Shown one piece after another: positions 46,311 through 58,755 of a stretch of 64,000 bases of DNA (the first letter of the stretch is position 1; every line of letters starts with the position of its first letter). A program made the position numbers and the translations under genes. The notes beneath the pieces were generated by a model, which was given only the letters and a program-made list of their open reading frames with translations, searched no databases and had not been told where the DNA came from. The DNA lies in contig CP136063.1 in assembly GCA_032622095.1 (NCBI GenBank), positions 26,350,987 to 26,414,986 on the forward strand, in the 5' to 3' direction. The DNA comes from Siphonodentalium dalli (taxonomy: Eukaryota > Mollusca > Scaphopoda > Gadilida > Siphonodentaliidae).

Positions 46311-46479
46311 CCAACACATCTCCTAGTAGTTAATTATCTCAATGCAAGAGAGAGACAATTCATGGCATTGTAACTGGATACTAACTCTGTGTGATAAGAC
46401 AACTTCAAACCTGATTTATTAGATTCTATTTGGACAGTGCAAACTGGGTATCTTTGATATATTTTATCGATAAATAAAA

Positions 46480-46815
46480 TAATCAAAAGACCATAACTCC
46501 ATTAAAATATATCGGATCAAACCCATATTCGAACTCGACCTGTATTTTGAGTTGAGAAACTCACATACAAAATTTGGTTCCTATCAGTTGAAAAATTGTT
46601 GATTTATCGAAGCATTCATGAATTCTATGTCAAAGGGCCATACCTCCATAAAAAATATCGGATCAAACCCATATTCGAACTCGACATGTATTTTGGACTG
46701 AGCAACTCACATACCAAATTTGGTTACGGTCAGATAATTTTTTTTTTAGTTATGGCAGCATGCATGAATTCTAAGTTGAAAAAGGGCCATAACTCCGTAT
46801 ATATATTTATATGTC
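46480..46815 (+). repeat. ~137-bp tandem repeat of GGGCCATAACTCC units
   Basis: Two and a half units share CCATAACTCC, ATATCGGATCAAACCCATAT, TCGAACTCGACCTGTATTTT and CATACAAAATTTGGTT. A relative is at 42680-42800. Confidence 0.8.
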
Positions 46816-47053
46816 TTCCTGACAGTTCATTTTAATATGCAAAGTATGAAAGTATGGCATACATTTGCAAAGAGATCTCTTCTATTAAAACTTGACTATT
46901 CTGAAATCTCACTGAAATCTCATTTCTAATTGCCAGTTTATTTTTGTCAGATTCATGACTTACATATTTGCAAACTTGATCATATGAATTATAGCCTGAG
47001 AAAATTTGTAAACTGGATCCAAAACATACCATCAGAGCTGCACTGTTCATGAG

Positions 47054-47148
47054 CTATGGCTTGTTGATATCCTTGAGTCCCTTGAAAAGTTGGAAAAAAC
47101 TCTTTGTAAGTACATCACATTGAAAGAAGTCTTCTAGATCTTCCACAT
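47054..47148 (-). CDS. terminal exon of an unknown minus-strand gene
   Basis: Acceptor ATCTAACAATTTTAG ends at 47149, then a frame of 30 full codons (VEDLEDFFQCDVLTKSFFQL.., ending GLKDINKP) and TAG at 47054-47056. The exon starts in phase 1 and fits the phase-1 end of the exon at 50994-51086, the split codon becoming GAT (Asp). Minus-strand AATAAA about 115 bp past the stop (near 46940) could be the poly(A) signal. The peptide is acidic then amphipathic. No family recognised. The intron between is about 3.8 kb and filled with repeats. Confidence 0.6.
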
Positions 47149-48599
47149 CTAAAATTGTTAGATAATAGTTAAAGTAATAGGAACTCATATTTCACTTTCA
47201 ATCTGCACTTTTCAATACTAATGACATTAACAAGCGGTTGCACTACTGGTGCTGGCACACCCTCATGGTGTAAATTGAAACACGGTCAGGTAGGAACCAA
47301 AATTCCCAATTACCCCCATTCTTTGCAAGTTGCGGTATAATAGTTACCATGTTTGTTCCAATGATCAAATAATACAGATAATGGATCGATAAGGAATACG
47401 GAATGTTGGTATGTCTATCTAATAGTAAATAACAACATCCAAACATTGAAATGAAGTTTGGTTATTATCGGATGAGGAACGTGTCATGTTGGGTATGCCG
47501 AAGATGAGTCTAGTCAACAGTTTCTGAGTCAGCCTGGCAGAAACCTACTTTTGTAACAAAACAAAACTGAAATCCTGATTACATTTTACTCACCTGGAAG
47601 TATATGCTTAAGAGCTTGAATGGTTGAATTCAACCATCAATTCAATCATTGGTTCTCCAAACCATGAGTGTATCTCTGACCATTGGCATCTGTAACTGAG
47701 TTTGAGACATTACAAGCTAACATTATGTTGGAAAGTGACACATGAAATAGAATGTATGTCCAAACATGAAAAACTCAATAATGGAGAGGTTTGATGTGAC
47801 AACTCCCAAATTACTGCAAAATATGTCAAGCCAATTATTGCATGGATATTTCAAATGCTTAAAACTGGTTATGAAGTAGGAAGTATGTTCTGAAAAATAT
47901 ACTAGTAAAAAATTGTCGATATCTATTGTCTGGTCAAGCATGAACTTTCTAAGCAAAAATGGCATAAATTTTAATGTTATAGCATTTAACTGATAGACCA
48001 AACTATTAAATTAAAGATATTTAACTGATCAAATAGAGAGGTGCAATTGAGTTTTCAGTTTGGAAATATTCCAGATATAAATATCCATGGCATGCACGTG
48101 AGGAAAATGATTCAAATGAAATTGAATATGAAACTGAACACAATGAAAATGTTATGAGACAACTTTATATATAGACAACAGATAGTTGGATTATTTATTT
48201 GTCAGAATGCAGATGCATTTTAACAAACAAAAATACAATAAAAATATATATGATGGCATCCTGGCCTTAATGTTTTTCATGATTCAAGTGGCCGACTTCT
48301 TAATCTGTGAATTCAGCCTGAACTAAAATTTTAAATGACATTTGATAATTGTAGCTGATGTTAAATGGATGCTTATCTAAGACTATGATTCAAAATTCTT
48401 TTAAATCAATCATCTTTTAAGTTAAAGGCATACAAGTACTTCATAGTTGGTATATGCAAAAGGCTAAACCCAAGAATGCACAGAACTTGATATACCTTGT
48501 TCATATTTTAACAAGAGATGGACTGTTTTCCGGTGCATACCCCCTTGTGGCATACCGCCTAGTGTGGGCATATCTATAAATTATGACTGCAATACTCAG
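47149..48599. other. intron-like AT-rich DNA
   Basis: Within the inferred intron of the minus-strand gene. Open frames at 47243-47446 and 47723-48001 lack consistent splice sites and phase. No structured repeat seen. Confidence 0.4.
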
Positions 48600-49140
48600 A
48601 CAGATGGACCCAAAAATCAACATGTTCATAAAAACAAAGATGAATAACTATAGAAAAAAAACCAAAACAAAACAGTCGAATGTGTCATTAAATGTCCTCA
48701 TAGTGGTGAACATCCATACAAAATTTCATTGAGATCAGAGCATTACTGTTCAAGTTATGACCTGAACAGACATCGGATGGACAAAAACATTTCCAGATAA
48801 ACAAAGATGAACAACTCTAGAATGGAAAAGCGGAACAGAACAATGGAACCCTCTATTGAATGCCCTCATAGTAGTGAACGTCCATACCAAATTTCATTGA
48901 GATCCCAGCACAACTGTTGAAGCTACGACATGAACAGACACAAGACGGACCAAAAAGCCAACATTTCCAGATAAACAAAGATGTATAACTCTAGAATGGA
49001 AATCCGAACAAAACGATGGAACCCTCTATTTAATGTCCTCATAGTAGTGAACTTCCATACCTAATTTCATTGAGATCCGAGTACTACTGTTTGTTCAAGT
49101 TATGACATGAACAGACATCGGACAGACTGACGGACGGACG
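48600..49140 (+). repeat. three ~165-175-bp tandem units
   Basis: Units share AAACAAAGATGAATAACT, GAACAAAACGATGGAACCC, TCCTCATAGTAGTGAAC, ATACCAAATTTCATTGAGAT and GACATGAACAGACATCGGA. A GACGGACGGACGGC run closes the array next to the element at 49175. Confidence 0.85.
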
Positions 49141-49174
49141 GCTCGACAGGTGCAAAACAGTATACCCCCTTTTT

Positions 49175-50803
49175 TAAATGAAAGTGTCAATGACACTGTA
49201 GCTCAACTTGTAAAGAAGGTAATTATTTTGTGATGAGCAATGAATAGAGAGATTAAAAAGGAGTGTAAAAATGAGCAGTAAAGAATTTAGTCACCCACAG
49301 AGTAAAATCCAAGATGACTGCTGGCGGCCATGTTTTTTGGCCAAATGACTCCAAAATGACTCGTTCCCATCTACATGTTATTGTTAACATCCATGACAAA
49401 TTTCATGATGATCAGACTAAAGGTACGACCTGTAGCCCGTGCTAAAGGATTTAGTCATACAAAGAATAAAATCCAAGGTGGCTGCTGGCGGCCATGTTTT
49501 TCGGCTGAATGACCCCAAAATGTCTAGTTTCCCATCTACATGTCAATATTAACATCCATGACAAGTTTCATGATGATCAGATAAACAGTACGACCTGTGG
49601 CCCGTGCTAATGGATTGAATTTTGAAATCAAGATGGCCACTGGCGGCCATGTTTTTTGTCCGAATGACCTCAAAATGACTCGTTCCCATCTACATTCCAA
49701 TTTCAACAGCCATGACAAATTTCACGATGATCAGACTAAAGGTACGACCTGTAACCCGTGCTAAAGGATTTAGTCATACAAAGAGTAAAATCCAAGACGG
49801 CTGCTGGCGGCAATATTTTTTGCCCGAATGACCCAAAAATGACTCGTTCCAATCTACAAGTCATTGGTAACATCTATGTAAAATTTTATGATGATCAGAT
49901 TAAAGGTACGACCTGTAGCCTGTGCTAAATGATTTAGTCCAAAATTGAGATCAAAATGGCCACTGGCGGCCATGTTTTTTGTCCGAATGACCTCAAAATG
50001 ACTCGTTCCCATCTACATTCCAATTTCAAGAGCCATGACAAATTTCATGATGATCAGACTAAAGGTACGACCTGTAACTCGTGCTAAAGGATTTAGTCAT
50101 ACAAAGAGTAAAATCCAAGATGGCTGCTGGCGGCCATGTTTTTTATGCCGAATGAACCCAAAATTACTCGTTCCCATCTACATGTCAATATTAACATCCA
50201 TGACAAATATCATGATCAGACGAACAATGCGACCTGTGGCCCGTGCTAATGGATTGAATTTTGAAAACAAAGATGGCCACTGGCAGCCATGTTTTTTGTC
50301 CGAATGACCCCAAAATGACTCGTTCCCATCTTCATTCCAATTTCAACAGCCATGACAAATTTCATGATGATCAGACTTAAGGTACGACCTGTATCCTGTG
50401 CTAAAGGATTTAGTCATACAAAGAGTAAAATCCAAGATGGCTGCTGGCGGCCATGTTTTTGGGCTGAATGACCCGAAAATGACTCGTTCCCATCTACATG
50501 TCAATATTAACATCCATGACCAATTTCATGATGATCAGATGAACAATGCGACCTGTGGCCCGTGCTAATGGATTGAATTTTGAAAACAAAGATGGCCGCT
50601 GGCGGCCATCTTTTTTTCCGAATGGCCCCAAAATGAATCATTCCGGTACAAATGTTGATGTCAAAGCTATGACAAATTTCATAATGATCCGATCAAAGGT
50701 GCGACCTGTAGCCTCTATTGCTGACGCCTTACGCGCACACGGACGACGGACGACAACGCCATGGCAATAGCTCAAACTTTACAAAGTAAAGTTGAGCTAA
50801 AAA
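49175..50803 (-). mobile_element. monomer-array element, minus copy
   Basis: Inverse of 38469-39876. It ends CCATGGCAATAGCTC..AGTTGAGCTAAAA, preceded by ACGGACGACGGACGACAACG, and starts TAAATGAAAGTGTCAATGAC. About nine monomers alternate two types as in the plus copy. It lies in the intron between the exons at 47054 and 50994. Confidence 0.85.
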
Positions 50804-50993
50804 GTGGGTATAATTATCAATATAATCTTCCAGTAACAAGTTGTTGCATGAAGAAACCAATTTGATCTAAATCTCAACTGTTACATATATATTTCTGCTT
50901 CTCTTGTATCCACTATGAAGGCCATAATTATGTCCTTTGAATATATTACATGACTAAACCTCAAATTTAGATAAATTTATTAAGATTGTCTAC

Positions 50994-51086
50994 CTTGAAC
51001 TTTTGCCATCTTGATCATTTCTTTACCCCGTGCCATTACATCTTGTTTCCTTTCTTTTTCCAGTACTAATTTGTTCTGAACATAAT
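50994..51086 (-). CDS. internal exon of the unknown minus-strand gene
   Basis: Acceptor TATATAATTTCAG precedes the exon and the donor is CAAG|GTAGAC. The 93 nt carry 30 full codons, phase 1 at both ends, reading YVQNKLVLEKERKQDV and continuing MARGKEMIKMAKVQ: a strongly charged, probably helical or coiled-coil segment. It joins in frame to the exon at 51802-51833 (split codon GAT) and to the terminal exon at 47054-47148. Because phase is symmetric it could be skipped without frame change. No homologue recognised. Confidence 0.65.
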
Positions 51087-51801
51087 CTGAAATTATATAT
51101 GAACAGGAAATTAATTGTTGGACCATAATCTTCAACATTCTATTTTGAAATACAACGGCATCAACAATGCACCATCGATGTTGCTTGCAATAAAACCCCC
51201 ATAATGAACTGAACAAACATGTCAGTGGTCATGCTATGAATTAGCTTAGTGATGCAAATGTACTGAGAATACTAAGTGTAGTTTAATACAAAGAGTGAAA
51301 CAAATTCTATCAGGAATTCAACTACTTCATGTGAGATTTATTGCCAACTCCACGTAATATATATCGAGTCCTCACTGGAGGAAATAAGAGAGGAAAGAAT
51401 GTCCTATGCCATGTTTTAATATACATCCATATATGCATATCTTTTCACCTATTTTGGAAGTTAAAATATTTTTCATAGATGCAAATGAAACTTCACCTAT
51501 TTACTCAATTATAGGGTAGTCAAGCCCACTCAAGCATCTAATGATGCATGTTGTTTGTTCCGAAGCATATGTTCCTTAATATGTATGGCATACATATAAA
51601 TAGTGATACCTGTATATATTTATAATAGTAAGCCAGAGAAAAGGGTTATCAGATTCAAGTGTAGGTTTATTAAATTACAGTATGCAAAATTGAATTGAAT
51701 CATTCATGTACATCATGGTTTTTTAATTTGTCTTGTCTCGAAGAAATTATACCCTCCATCTTTGTCTGTTTGACCACATGTCCAGAAGGGGTCAATTTTA
51801 C

Positions 51802-51833
51802 CTGAGTCAGCTCTCTCTGTGATGATTTCTCGA
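51802..51833 (-). CDS. 32-nt micro-exon of the unknown minus-strand gene
   Basis: Acceptor CTTATCACTTTTCAG and donor CTCAG|GTAAAA bound 32 nt that read REIITERADS, entering in phase 2 and leaving in phase 1 as the next exon (50994-51086) requires. The other frame free of stops (EKSSQRELTQ) does not fit the next phase. The exon supplying the two preceding bases was not found between here and 53.2 kb. Confidence 0.5.
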
Positions 51834-52120
51834 CTGAAAAGTGATAAGCTTCATATAAACAAAGCATGTATGAATTAATAAATTTGGATATTATTCAGTA
51901 ACTATGATTTGATAAGTGCACTGCATAGAGTATCCCTCCCAATTGTGGCTTTTCACAAAGGATTATCAATATTCTGAGGAAGCTTTGTTTGAAGATTTTT
52001 GTTTTAATCCTGTCTGGACAGTTGTAATTCACACCATATTGTTGTATTTCACAGAGATTCAAAGTTGGCAAAATGCATTTTAACTATAACGGTCATAACT
52101 CTGCAATAAATTACTAAAAA

Positions 52121-52227
52121 ATGTTAGTTCCATATGGATTAGTACAAAGTACAAAGGTCAGAATGAGATAAATTTTCAATGTTTAAAACAATACAGTTTG
52201 CACTAATACTTTTATTTACAATAATGA
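52121..52227 (+). repeat. ~105-bp direct repeat, left copy
   Basis: ATGTTAGTTCCATATGGATT to TTATTTACAATAATGA, almost identical to 52812-52911; the only clear difference is an extra 7 bases (a GTACAAA doubling). Confidence 0.92.
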
Positions 52228-52811
52228 TATTTGTGGGGGGGGGGGTCAATGCTTCAACTTCCGGGTCTCATCAATGTAGTAGTATTTATTTGTACAATAT
52301 ATATGGACATATAGTAACAATACAATATTTAAAAAGAAACATAGGTATATTGTACAGGAGCGGCATGGCCAAATGGGCTGTCTTCCTGCCGCCACTATAT
52401 ATGTAAATCAAGTCATAAAACAACATGAAGTGGGATGATATTTTGAAATGACGGACTGGTGTATTCAATTCATCGCTTGGATAAGATGACCCAAGTACTG
52501 GGGACGGACCGACGGCCTCTGTGGCGGCGGCATGCATATCGGGGTGGGGCGCGACTCAGGGAATCATTCTGCTGGTGACCAAATCTATAACATCCCACTT
52601 AAATTATTTAGTTAAATGCTGCTGGGTCAGACAGGAAGACAGCACTGCTATAGTGCTATGTGTGCCCCAGACAAAGTGCCTTGCAGTTATTGTCATGTAT
52701 GTGTTTTATATTTTCATTTCATTGTATTCCAATTTATGTTTTTGTATTTCAGGGTTTACGTCGTTCTGTTTATTGGGCATTTTGTGAAATAAAGTATCTA
52801 TCTATCTAAAC
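52228..52811 (+). mobile_element. 584-bp insert with (TATC)n tail
   Basis: The segment between two ~105-bp direct repeats ends GTGAAATAAAGTATCTATCTATCTAAAC, a tail typical of many invertebrate LINE- or SINE-type retroposons. A TGGCCAAATGGG word near 52366 resembles a pol III box A, but no good box B follows. It could be a 5'-truncated retroposon with an unusually long target duplication, or a segment trapped by local duplication. It starts with an 11-G tract. Confidence 0.5.
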
Positions 52812-52911
52812 ATGTTAGTTCCATATGGATTAGTACAAAGGTCAGAATGAGATAAATTTTCAATGTTTAAAACAATACAGTTTGCACTAATACTTTTATT
52901 TACAATAATGA
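52812..52911 (+). repeat. ~105-bp direct repeat, right copy
   Basis: Partner of 52121-52227, immediately after the (TATC)n tail. Confidence 0.92.
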
Positions 52912-54010
52912 CGAGTTGAAAGTGACAGTCCAGGACCAAATTTTGCAATCATTTTGGTCATCCAACAAGCGAGTTCATTGTCAATATTAGATACATTTTT
53001 AACTTTTAACTGAGATATTTTTATTATTGCAAACATAGCGACGTTTCCACCATTTAAAATGTGTCCACGATGATGGTGGCATATGACCCATATTGATAAC
53101 TTAGAAACTGGTGGTTGTTTGCTATGCACAATAGAGAAAAGCTGTATACTTAATTAAAACCATAATCTGACTATTAAACTTTCGGCTCTTTTCTGGTGAA
53201 ATTGTACATTCTACTGTTGCATTTTGTCCCCAAAATAATTATATGCTATACAAAATCAATTATATTTCAAACATGGTTGACTGATAAACAATGACCATGT
53301 TAACAGTCCCCAACCAATATCAAAATATTTTTATTAGGGCTGATATTTTCAATCAGTGAAAAGTTAAAGTTCCAAATGCGTTTCCAACATCCTGAATGCC
53401 TAATATACCCATTCTCAATAATAAATACTGAATGAGCAAAAATTTCTTCCAAAGTAGTTTTTTTTATTGAAATTTGGAGAACTTTTCAAAATTTAGGCTC
53501 TTTTCGGGTGAAATTGTACATACTACTGTTGCATTTTGTCCCCAAACTAATTATATGCTATAAAAATCAATTATATTTCAAATATAGTTGACTGATAAAC
53601 AGTGACAATGTAAACACTCACTGAGCAATATTCAAATATTTTTATTAGGGCTGATATTTTCAATCAGTAAAAGGTTCAAGTTCCAAATGTGTTTCCAACA
53701 TCCTGAATTCCTAATTTACCCATACACAATAATAAATACTGAATGAGAAAAAATGTCTTCAAAAATAAATTTTTTTATTGAAGTTTGGAGAAATTTGCAA
53801 ACTTTCGGCTCTTTTCGGGTAAAGTTGTACATATAACTGTTGCATTTTGTCCCCAAAATAATTATATGATATACAAATAAATTATATTTAAAAAATAGTT
53901 GACTGTGATAAACAATGACCATGTTAACACTCCCCGACCAATATTCATATATTTTTTATTTATCTAAAATATGAACCTTCGAAGAAATTGCTATAGCGTA
54001 AAATACTCAC

Positions 54011-54106
54011 CTCGTATTCTTGGTAACTTTTAGTATGTTGTCCTAAACACATTCTGGAAAAACACCTCTTCAGCGGTAGTTTTTTCCTTAGTTTACCGTC
54101 ATGTTA
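54011..54106 (-). pseudogene. satellite-embedded exon-like ORF, copy 1
   Basis: Donor GAG|GTGAGT is perfect and the acceptor CTACTCCAG is intact, but the first codon after it is TAA and the next part differs (HDGKLRKK instead of EHYGKLRKK). The rest (LPLKRCFSRMCLGQHTKSYQ) equals the other copies. Confidence 0.4.
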
Positions 54107-55730
54107 CTGGAGTAGAAAAGACACACTGCAATATACGTGAGCACGGGAGATGCCCAGAGCCAAGGAGATCACGCGCTCGTTGAATGCTCACACATATTGC
54201 AGTTGCAAACAGTAATTGATTACAACCCAAGGCTGGATCTAAGTATAGTCAGATAAGTGAATAAAGGGCACAATTGACATTTTCCAGACCAACTAAAAGT
54301 TCAATTAACATTTCTCAGTGCAATTCTAGGTTATGCTACTAAGTTCAGTTATGAAATGACAAGGAAGGGGCAATATTCAATATACGTGAGGACGGGAGAC
54401 CCCAAGAGCCAATGAGATCACGCGCTCGTTGAATGCTCACGCATATTGCAGTTGCAAACAGTAATTGATTACCACCCAAGGCTGGATCTAAGTATAGTCA
54501 GATAAGTGAATAAAGGGCACAATTGACATTTTCCAGACCAACTAAAAGTTCAATTAACATTTCTCAGTGCAATTCTAGGTTATGCTACTAAGTTCAGCTA
54601 TGAAATGACAAGGAAGGGGCAATATACAATATACGTGATGACGGGAGACTCCAAGAGCCAAGGAGATCACGCGCTCGATGGATGCTCACGCGCTCGTTGG
54701 ATACCCAAGCATATTGCAAGTTGCAGTTAGCAATTGATTAACAACCTAGGCTAGAACATAATCGCCATATTAAACTGTCGTCAGGATACATGTTACATGC
54801 AGTTAACTACATACACTAATTGGTTTTTTTTTACTAATTCAACAATTTTAATGTCAGACTGGTAAGACTATGAAAATGGTGAGAAACTTTCTAAATTTTG
54901 GCTCTTTTCCGATGAAATCGCACATATAACTCCTGCTTTTTGTCCCCAAAATAATTATATGCTGTACAAAATCAATTATATTTCAAACATGGTTGATTGT
55001 GATAAACAATGACCATGTTAACACTTCCCAACCAATATTCAAAAAAATTATTAAGGCTGATATTTTCAATCAGTGAAAGGTTCAAGTTCCAAATGCGTTT
55101 CCACCATCCTGAATGCCTAATATACACATTCTCAATAAAAAATACTGAATGATCAAAAATATCTTCAAAAATATTTTTTTTTATTAAAATTTGGAGAAGT
55201 TTTCAAACTTTCGGCTCTTTTCGGGTCAAATTGTACATACTACTGTTGCATTTTGTCCCCATAATAATTATATGCTATAGAAAATCAATTATATTTCAAA
55301 CATGGTTGACTGATAAACAATGACCATGTTATCAACATTTCCCAACCATATTCAAATATTTTTTATTAAGGCTGATATTTTCAATCAGTGATAGGTTCAA
55401 GTTCCAAATGCGTTTCCAACATCCTGAATGCCTAATATACCCATACACAATATTAAAACCTGAATCGTCAAAAATGTCTTCAAAAATGTTTTTTTTTATT
55501 CAAATTTGGAGAAATTTTCAAACTTTCGGCTCTTTTCGGGTGAAATTGTACATACTACTGTTGCATTTTGTTCCCAAAATAATTATATGCTATACGAAAT
55601 AAATTATATTTACAAAACTGTTGACTGATAAACAATGAGCATGTTAACATTCCCCGACCAATATTCATATATTTTTTATTTATCTAAAATATGCACCTTC
55701 GAAGAAATTGCTATAGCGTAAAATGCTCAC

Positions 55731-55826
55731 CTCGTATTCTTGGTAACTTTTAGTATGTTGTCCTAAACACATTCTGGAAAAACACCTCTTCAGCGGTAGT
55801 TTTTTCCTTAGTTTACCGTAATGTTC
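55731..55826 (-). pseudogene. satellite-embedded exon-like ORF, copy 2
   Basis: Open over 32 codons (EHYGKLRKK.., ending YQEYE), donor GAG|GTGAGC. The acceptor position reads GG instead of AG, so normal splicing into it would fail. Confidence 0.4.
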
Positions 55827-57195
55827 CCGGAGTAGAAAAGACACACTGCAATATACGCGCGCACGGGAGATGCCCAGAGCCAAGGAGATCACGCGCTCGT
55901 TGAATGCTCACACATATTGCAGTTGCAAACAGTAATTGATTACCACCCAAGGCTGGATCTAAGTATAGTCAGATAAGTGAACAAAGGGCACAATTGACAT
56001 TTTCCAGACCAACTAAAAGTTCAATTAACATTTCTCAGTGCAATTCTAGGTTATGCTACTAAGTTCAGCTATGAAATGACAAGGAAGGGGCAATATTCAA
56101 TATACGTGAGGACGGGAGACTCCAAGAGCCAAGGAGATCACGCGCTCGATGGATGCTCACGCGCTCGTTGGATACTCAAGCATATTGCAAGTTGCAGTTA
56201 GCAATTGATTAACAACCTAGGCTAGAACATAATCGCCATATTAAACTGTCGTCAGGATACATGTTACATGCAGTTAACTACATACACTAATTGTTTTTTA
56301 CTAATTCAACAATTTTAATGTCAGGCTAGTAAGACTATGAAAATGGTGAGAAACTTTCTAAATTTTGGCTCTTTTCGGATGAAATCGCACATATAACTCC
56401 TGCTTTTTGTCCCCAAAATAATTATATGCTATACAAAATCAATTATATTTCAAACATGGTTGATTGTGATAAACAATGACCATGTTAACCCTTCCCAAAC
56501 AATATTCAAAAAATTTATTAAGGCTGATATTTTCAATCAGTGAAAGGTTCAAGTTCCAAATGCGTTTCCACCATCCTGAATGCCTAATATACACATTCTC
56601 AATAATAAATACTGAATGATCAAAAATTGCTTCAAAAATATTTTTTTTATTAAAATTTGGAGAAGTTTTCAAACTTTCGGCTCTTTTCGGGTCAAATTGT
56701 ACATACTACTGTTGCATTTTGTCCCCATAATAATTATATACTATAGAAAATCAATTATATTTCAAACATGGTTGACTGATAAACAATGACCATGTTATCA
56801 ACATTCCCCAACCATATTCAAATATTTTTATTAAGGCTGATATTTTCAATCAGTGAAAGGTTCAAGTTCCAAATGTGTTTCCAACATCCTGAATGCCTAA
56901 TATACCCATACACAATATTAAAACCTGAATCGTCAAAAATGTCTTCAAAAATGTTTTTTTTTATTCAAATTTGGAGAAATTTTTAAACTTTCGGCTCTTT
57001 TCGGGTGAAATTGTACATACTACTGTTGCATTTTGTCCCCAAAATAATTATATGCTATACGAAATAAATTATATTTACAAAACTGTTGACTGATAAACAA
57101 TGAGCATGTTAACATTCCCCGACCAATATTCATATATTTTTTATTTATCTAAAATATGCACCTTCGAAGAAATTGCTATAGCGTAAAATGCTCAC

Positions 57196-57291
57196 CTCGT
57201 ATTCTTGGTAACTTTTAGTATGTTGTCCTAAACACATTCTGGAAAAACACCTCTTCAGCGGTAGTTTTTTCCTTAGTTTACCGTAATGTTC
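57196..57291 (-). pseudogene. satellite-embedded exon-like ORF, copy 3
   Basis: Same sequence as copy 2, exactly 1465 bp away, with the same lost acceptor (GG). Confidence 0.4.
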
Positions 57292-58659
57292 CCGGAGTAG
57301 AAAAGACACACTGCAATATACGCGCGCACGGGAGATGCCCAGAGCCAAGGAGATCACGCGCTCGTTGAATGCTCACACATATTGCAGTTGCAAACAGTAA
57401 TTGATTACCACCCAAGGCTGGATCTAAGTATAGTCAGATAAGTGAACAAAGGGCACAATTGACATTTTCCAGACCAACTAAAAGTTCAATTAACATTTCT
57501 CAGTGCAATTCTAGGTTATGCTACTAAGTTCAGCTATGAAATGACAAGGAAGGGGCAATATTCAATATACGTGAGGACGGGAGACTCCAAGAGCCAAGGA
57601 GATCACGCGCTCGATGGATGCTCACGCGCTCGTTGGATACTCAAGCATATTGCAAGTTGCAGTTAGCAATTGATTAACAACCTAGGCTAGAACATAATCG
57701 CCATATTAAACTATCGTCAGGATACATGTTACATGCAGTTAACTACATACACTAATTGTTTTTTACTAATTCAACAATTTTAATGTCAGGCTAGTAAGAC
57801 TATGAAAATGGTGAGAAACTTTCTAAATTTTGGCTCTTTTCGGATGAAATCGCACATATAACTCCTGCTTTTTGTCCCCAAAATAATTATATGCTATACA
57901 AAATCAATTATATTTCAAACATGGTTGATTGTGATAAACAATGACCATGTTAACCCTTCCCAAACAATATTCAAAAAATTTATTAAGGCTGATATTTTCA
58001 ATCAGTGAAAGGTTCAAGTTCCAAATGCGTTTCCACCATCCTGAATGCCTAATATACACATTCTCAATAATAAATACTGAATGATCAAAAATTGCTTCAA
58101 AAATATTTTTTTTATTAAAATTTGGAGAAGTTTTCAAACTTTCGGCTCTTTTCGGGTCAAATTGTACATACTACTGTTGCATTTTGTCCCCATAATAATT
58201 ATATACTATAGAAAATCAATTATATTTCAAACATGGTTGACTGATAAACAATGACCATGTTATCAACATTCCCCAACCATATTCAAATATTTTTATTAAG
58301 GCTGATATTTTCAATCAGTGAAAGGTTCAAGTTCCAAATGTGTTTCCAACATCCTGAATGCCTAATATACCCATACACAATATTAAAACCTGAATCGTCA
58401 AAAATTCTTCAAAAATGTTTTTTTTTATTCAAATTTGGAGAATTTTTCAAACTTTCGGCTCTTTTCGGGTGAAATTGTACATACTACTGTTGCATTTTGT
58501 CCCCAAAATAATTATATGCTATACAAAATAAATTATATTTACAAAACTGTTGACTGATAAACAATGAGCATGTTAACACTCCCCGACCAATATTCATATA
58601 TTTTTTATTTATCTAAAATATGCACCTTCGAAGAAATTGCTATAGCGTAAAATTCTCAC

Positions 58660-58755
58660 CTCGTATTTTTGGTAACTTTTAGTATGTTGTCCTAAACACA
58701 TTCTGGAAAAACACCTCTTCAGCGGTAGTTTTTTCCTTAGTTTACCGTAATGTTC
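58660..58755 (-). CDS. satellite-embedded exon-like ORF, copy 4 (intact)
   Basis: Acceptor TTTTTTTTTACTCCAG, 96 nt open in one frame only (EHYGKLRKKLPL, then KRCFSRMCLGQHTKSYQKYE) and donor GAG|GTGAGAA. Phase 0 in and out. Basic, probably helical. The other two frames have stops. Same strand as the three-exon gene at 47-52 kb, but its phase-0 end does not fit the exon at 51802 directly, so a linking exon would be needed. It may be the ancestral exon from which the satellite copies were made. No family recognised. Confidence 0.45.

Noticed and set aside
46832-47050. 72-residue minus-strand ORF just past the terminal exon
   Set aside because: It lies downstream of the inferred stop at 47054 and overlaps the probable 3' UTR and poly(A) signal.
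52896-53129. Minus-strand 77-residue ORF, with a Trp/Lys-rich reading in another frame
   Set aside because: No splice sites or consistent phase with the neighbouring exons.
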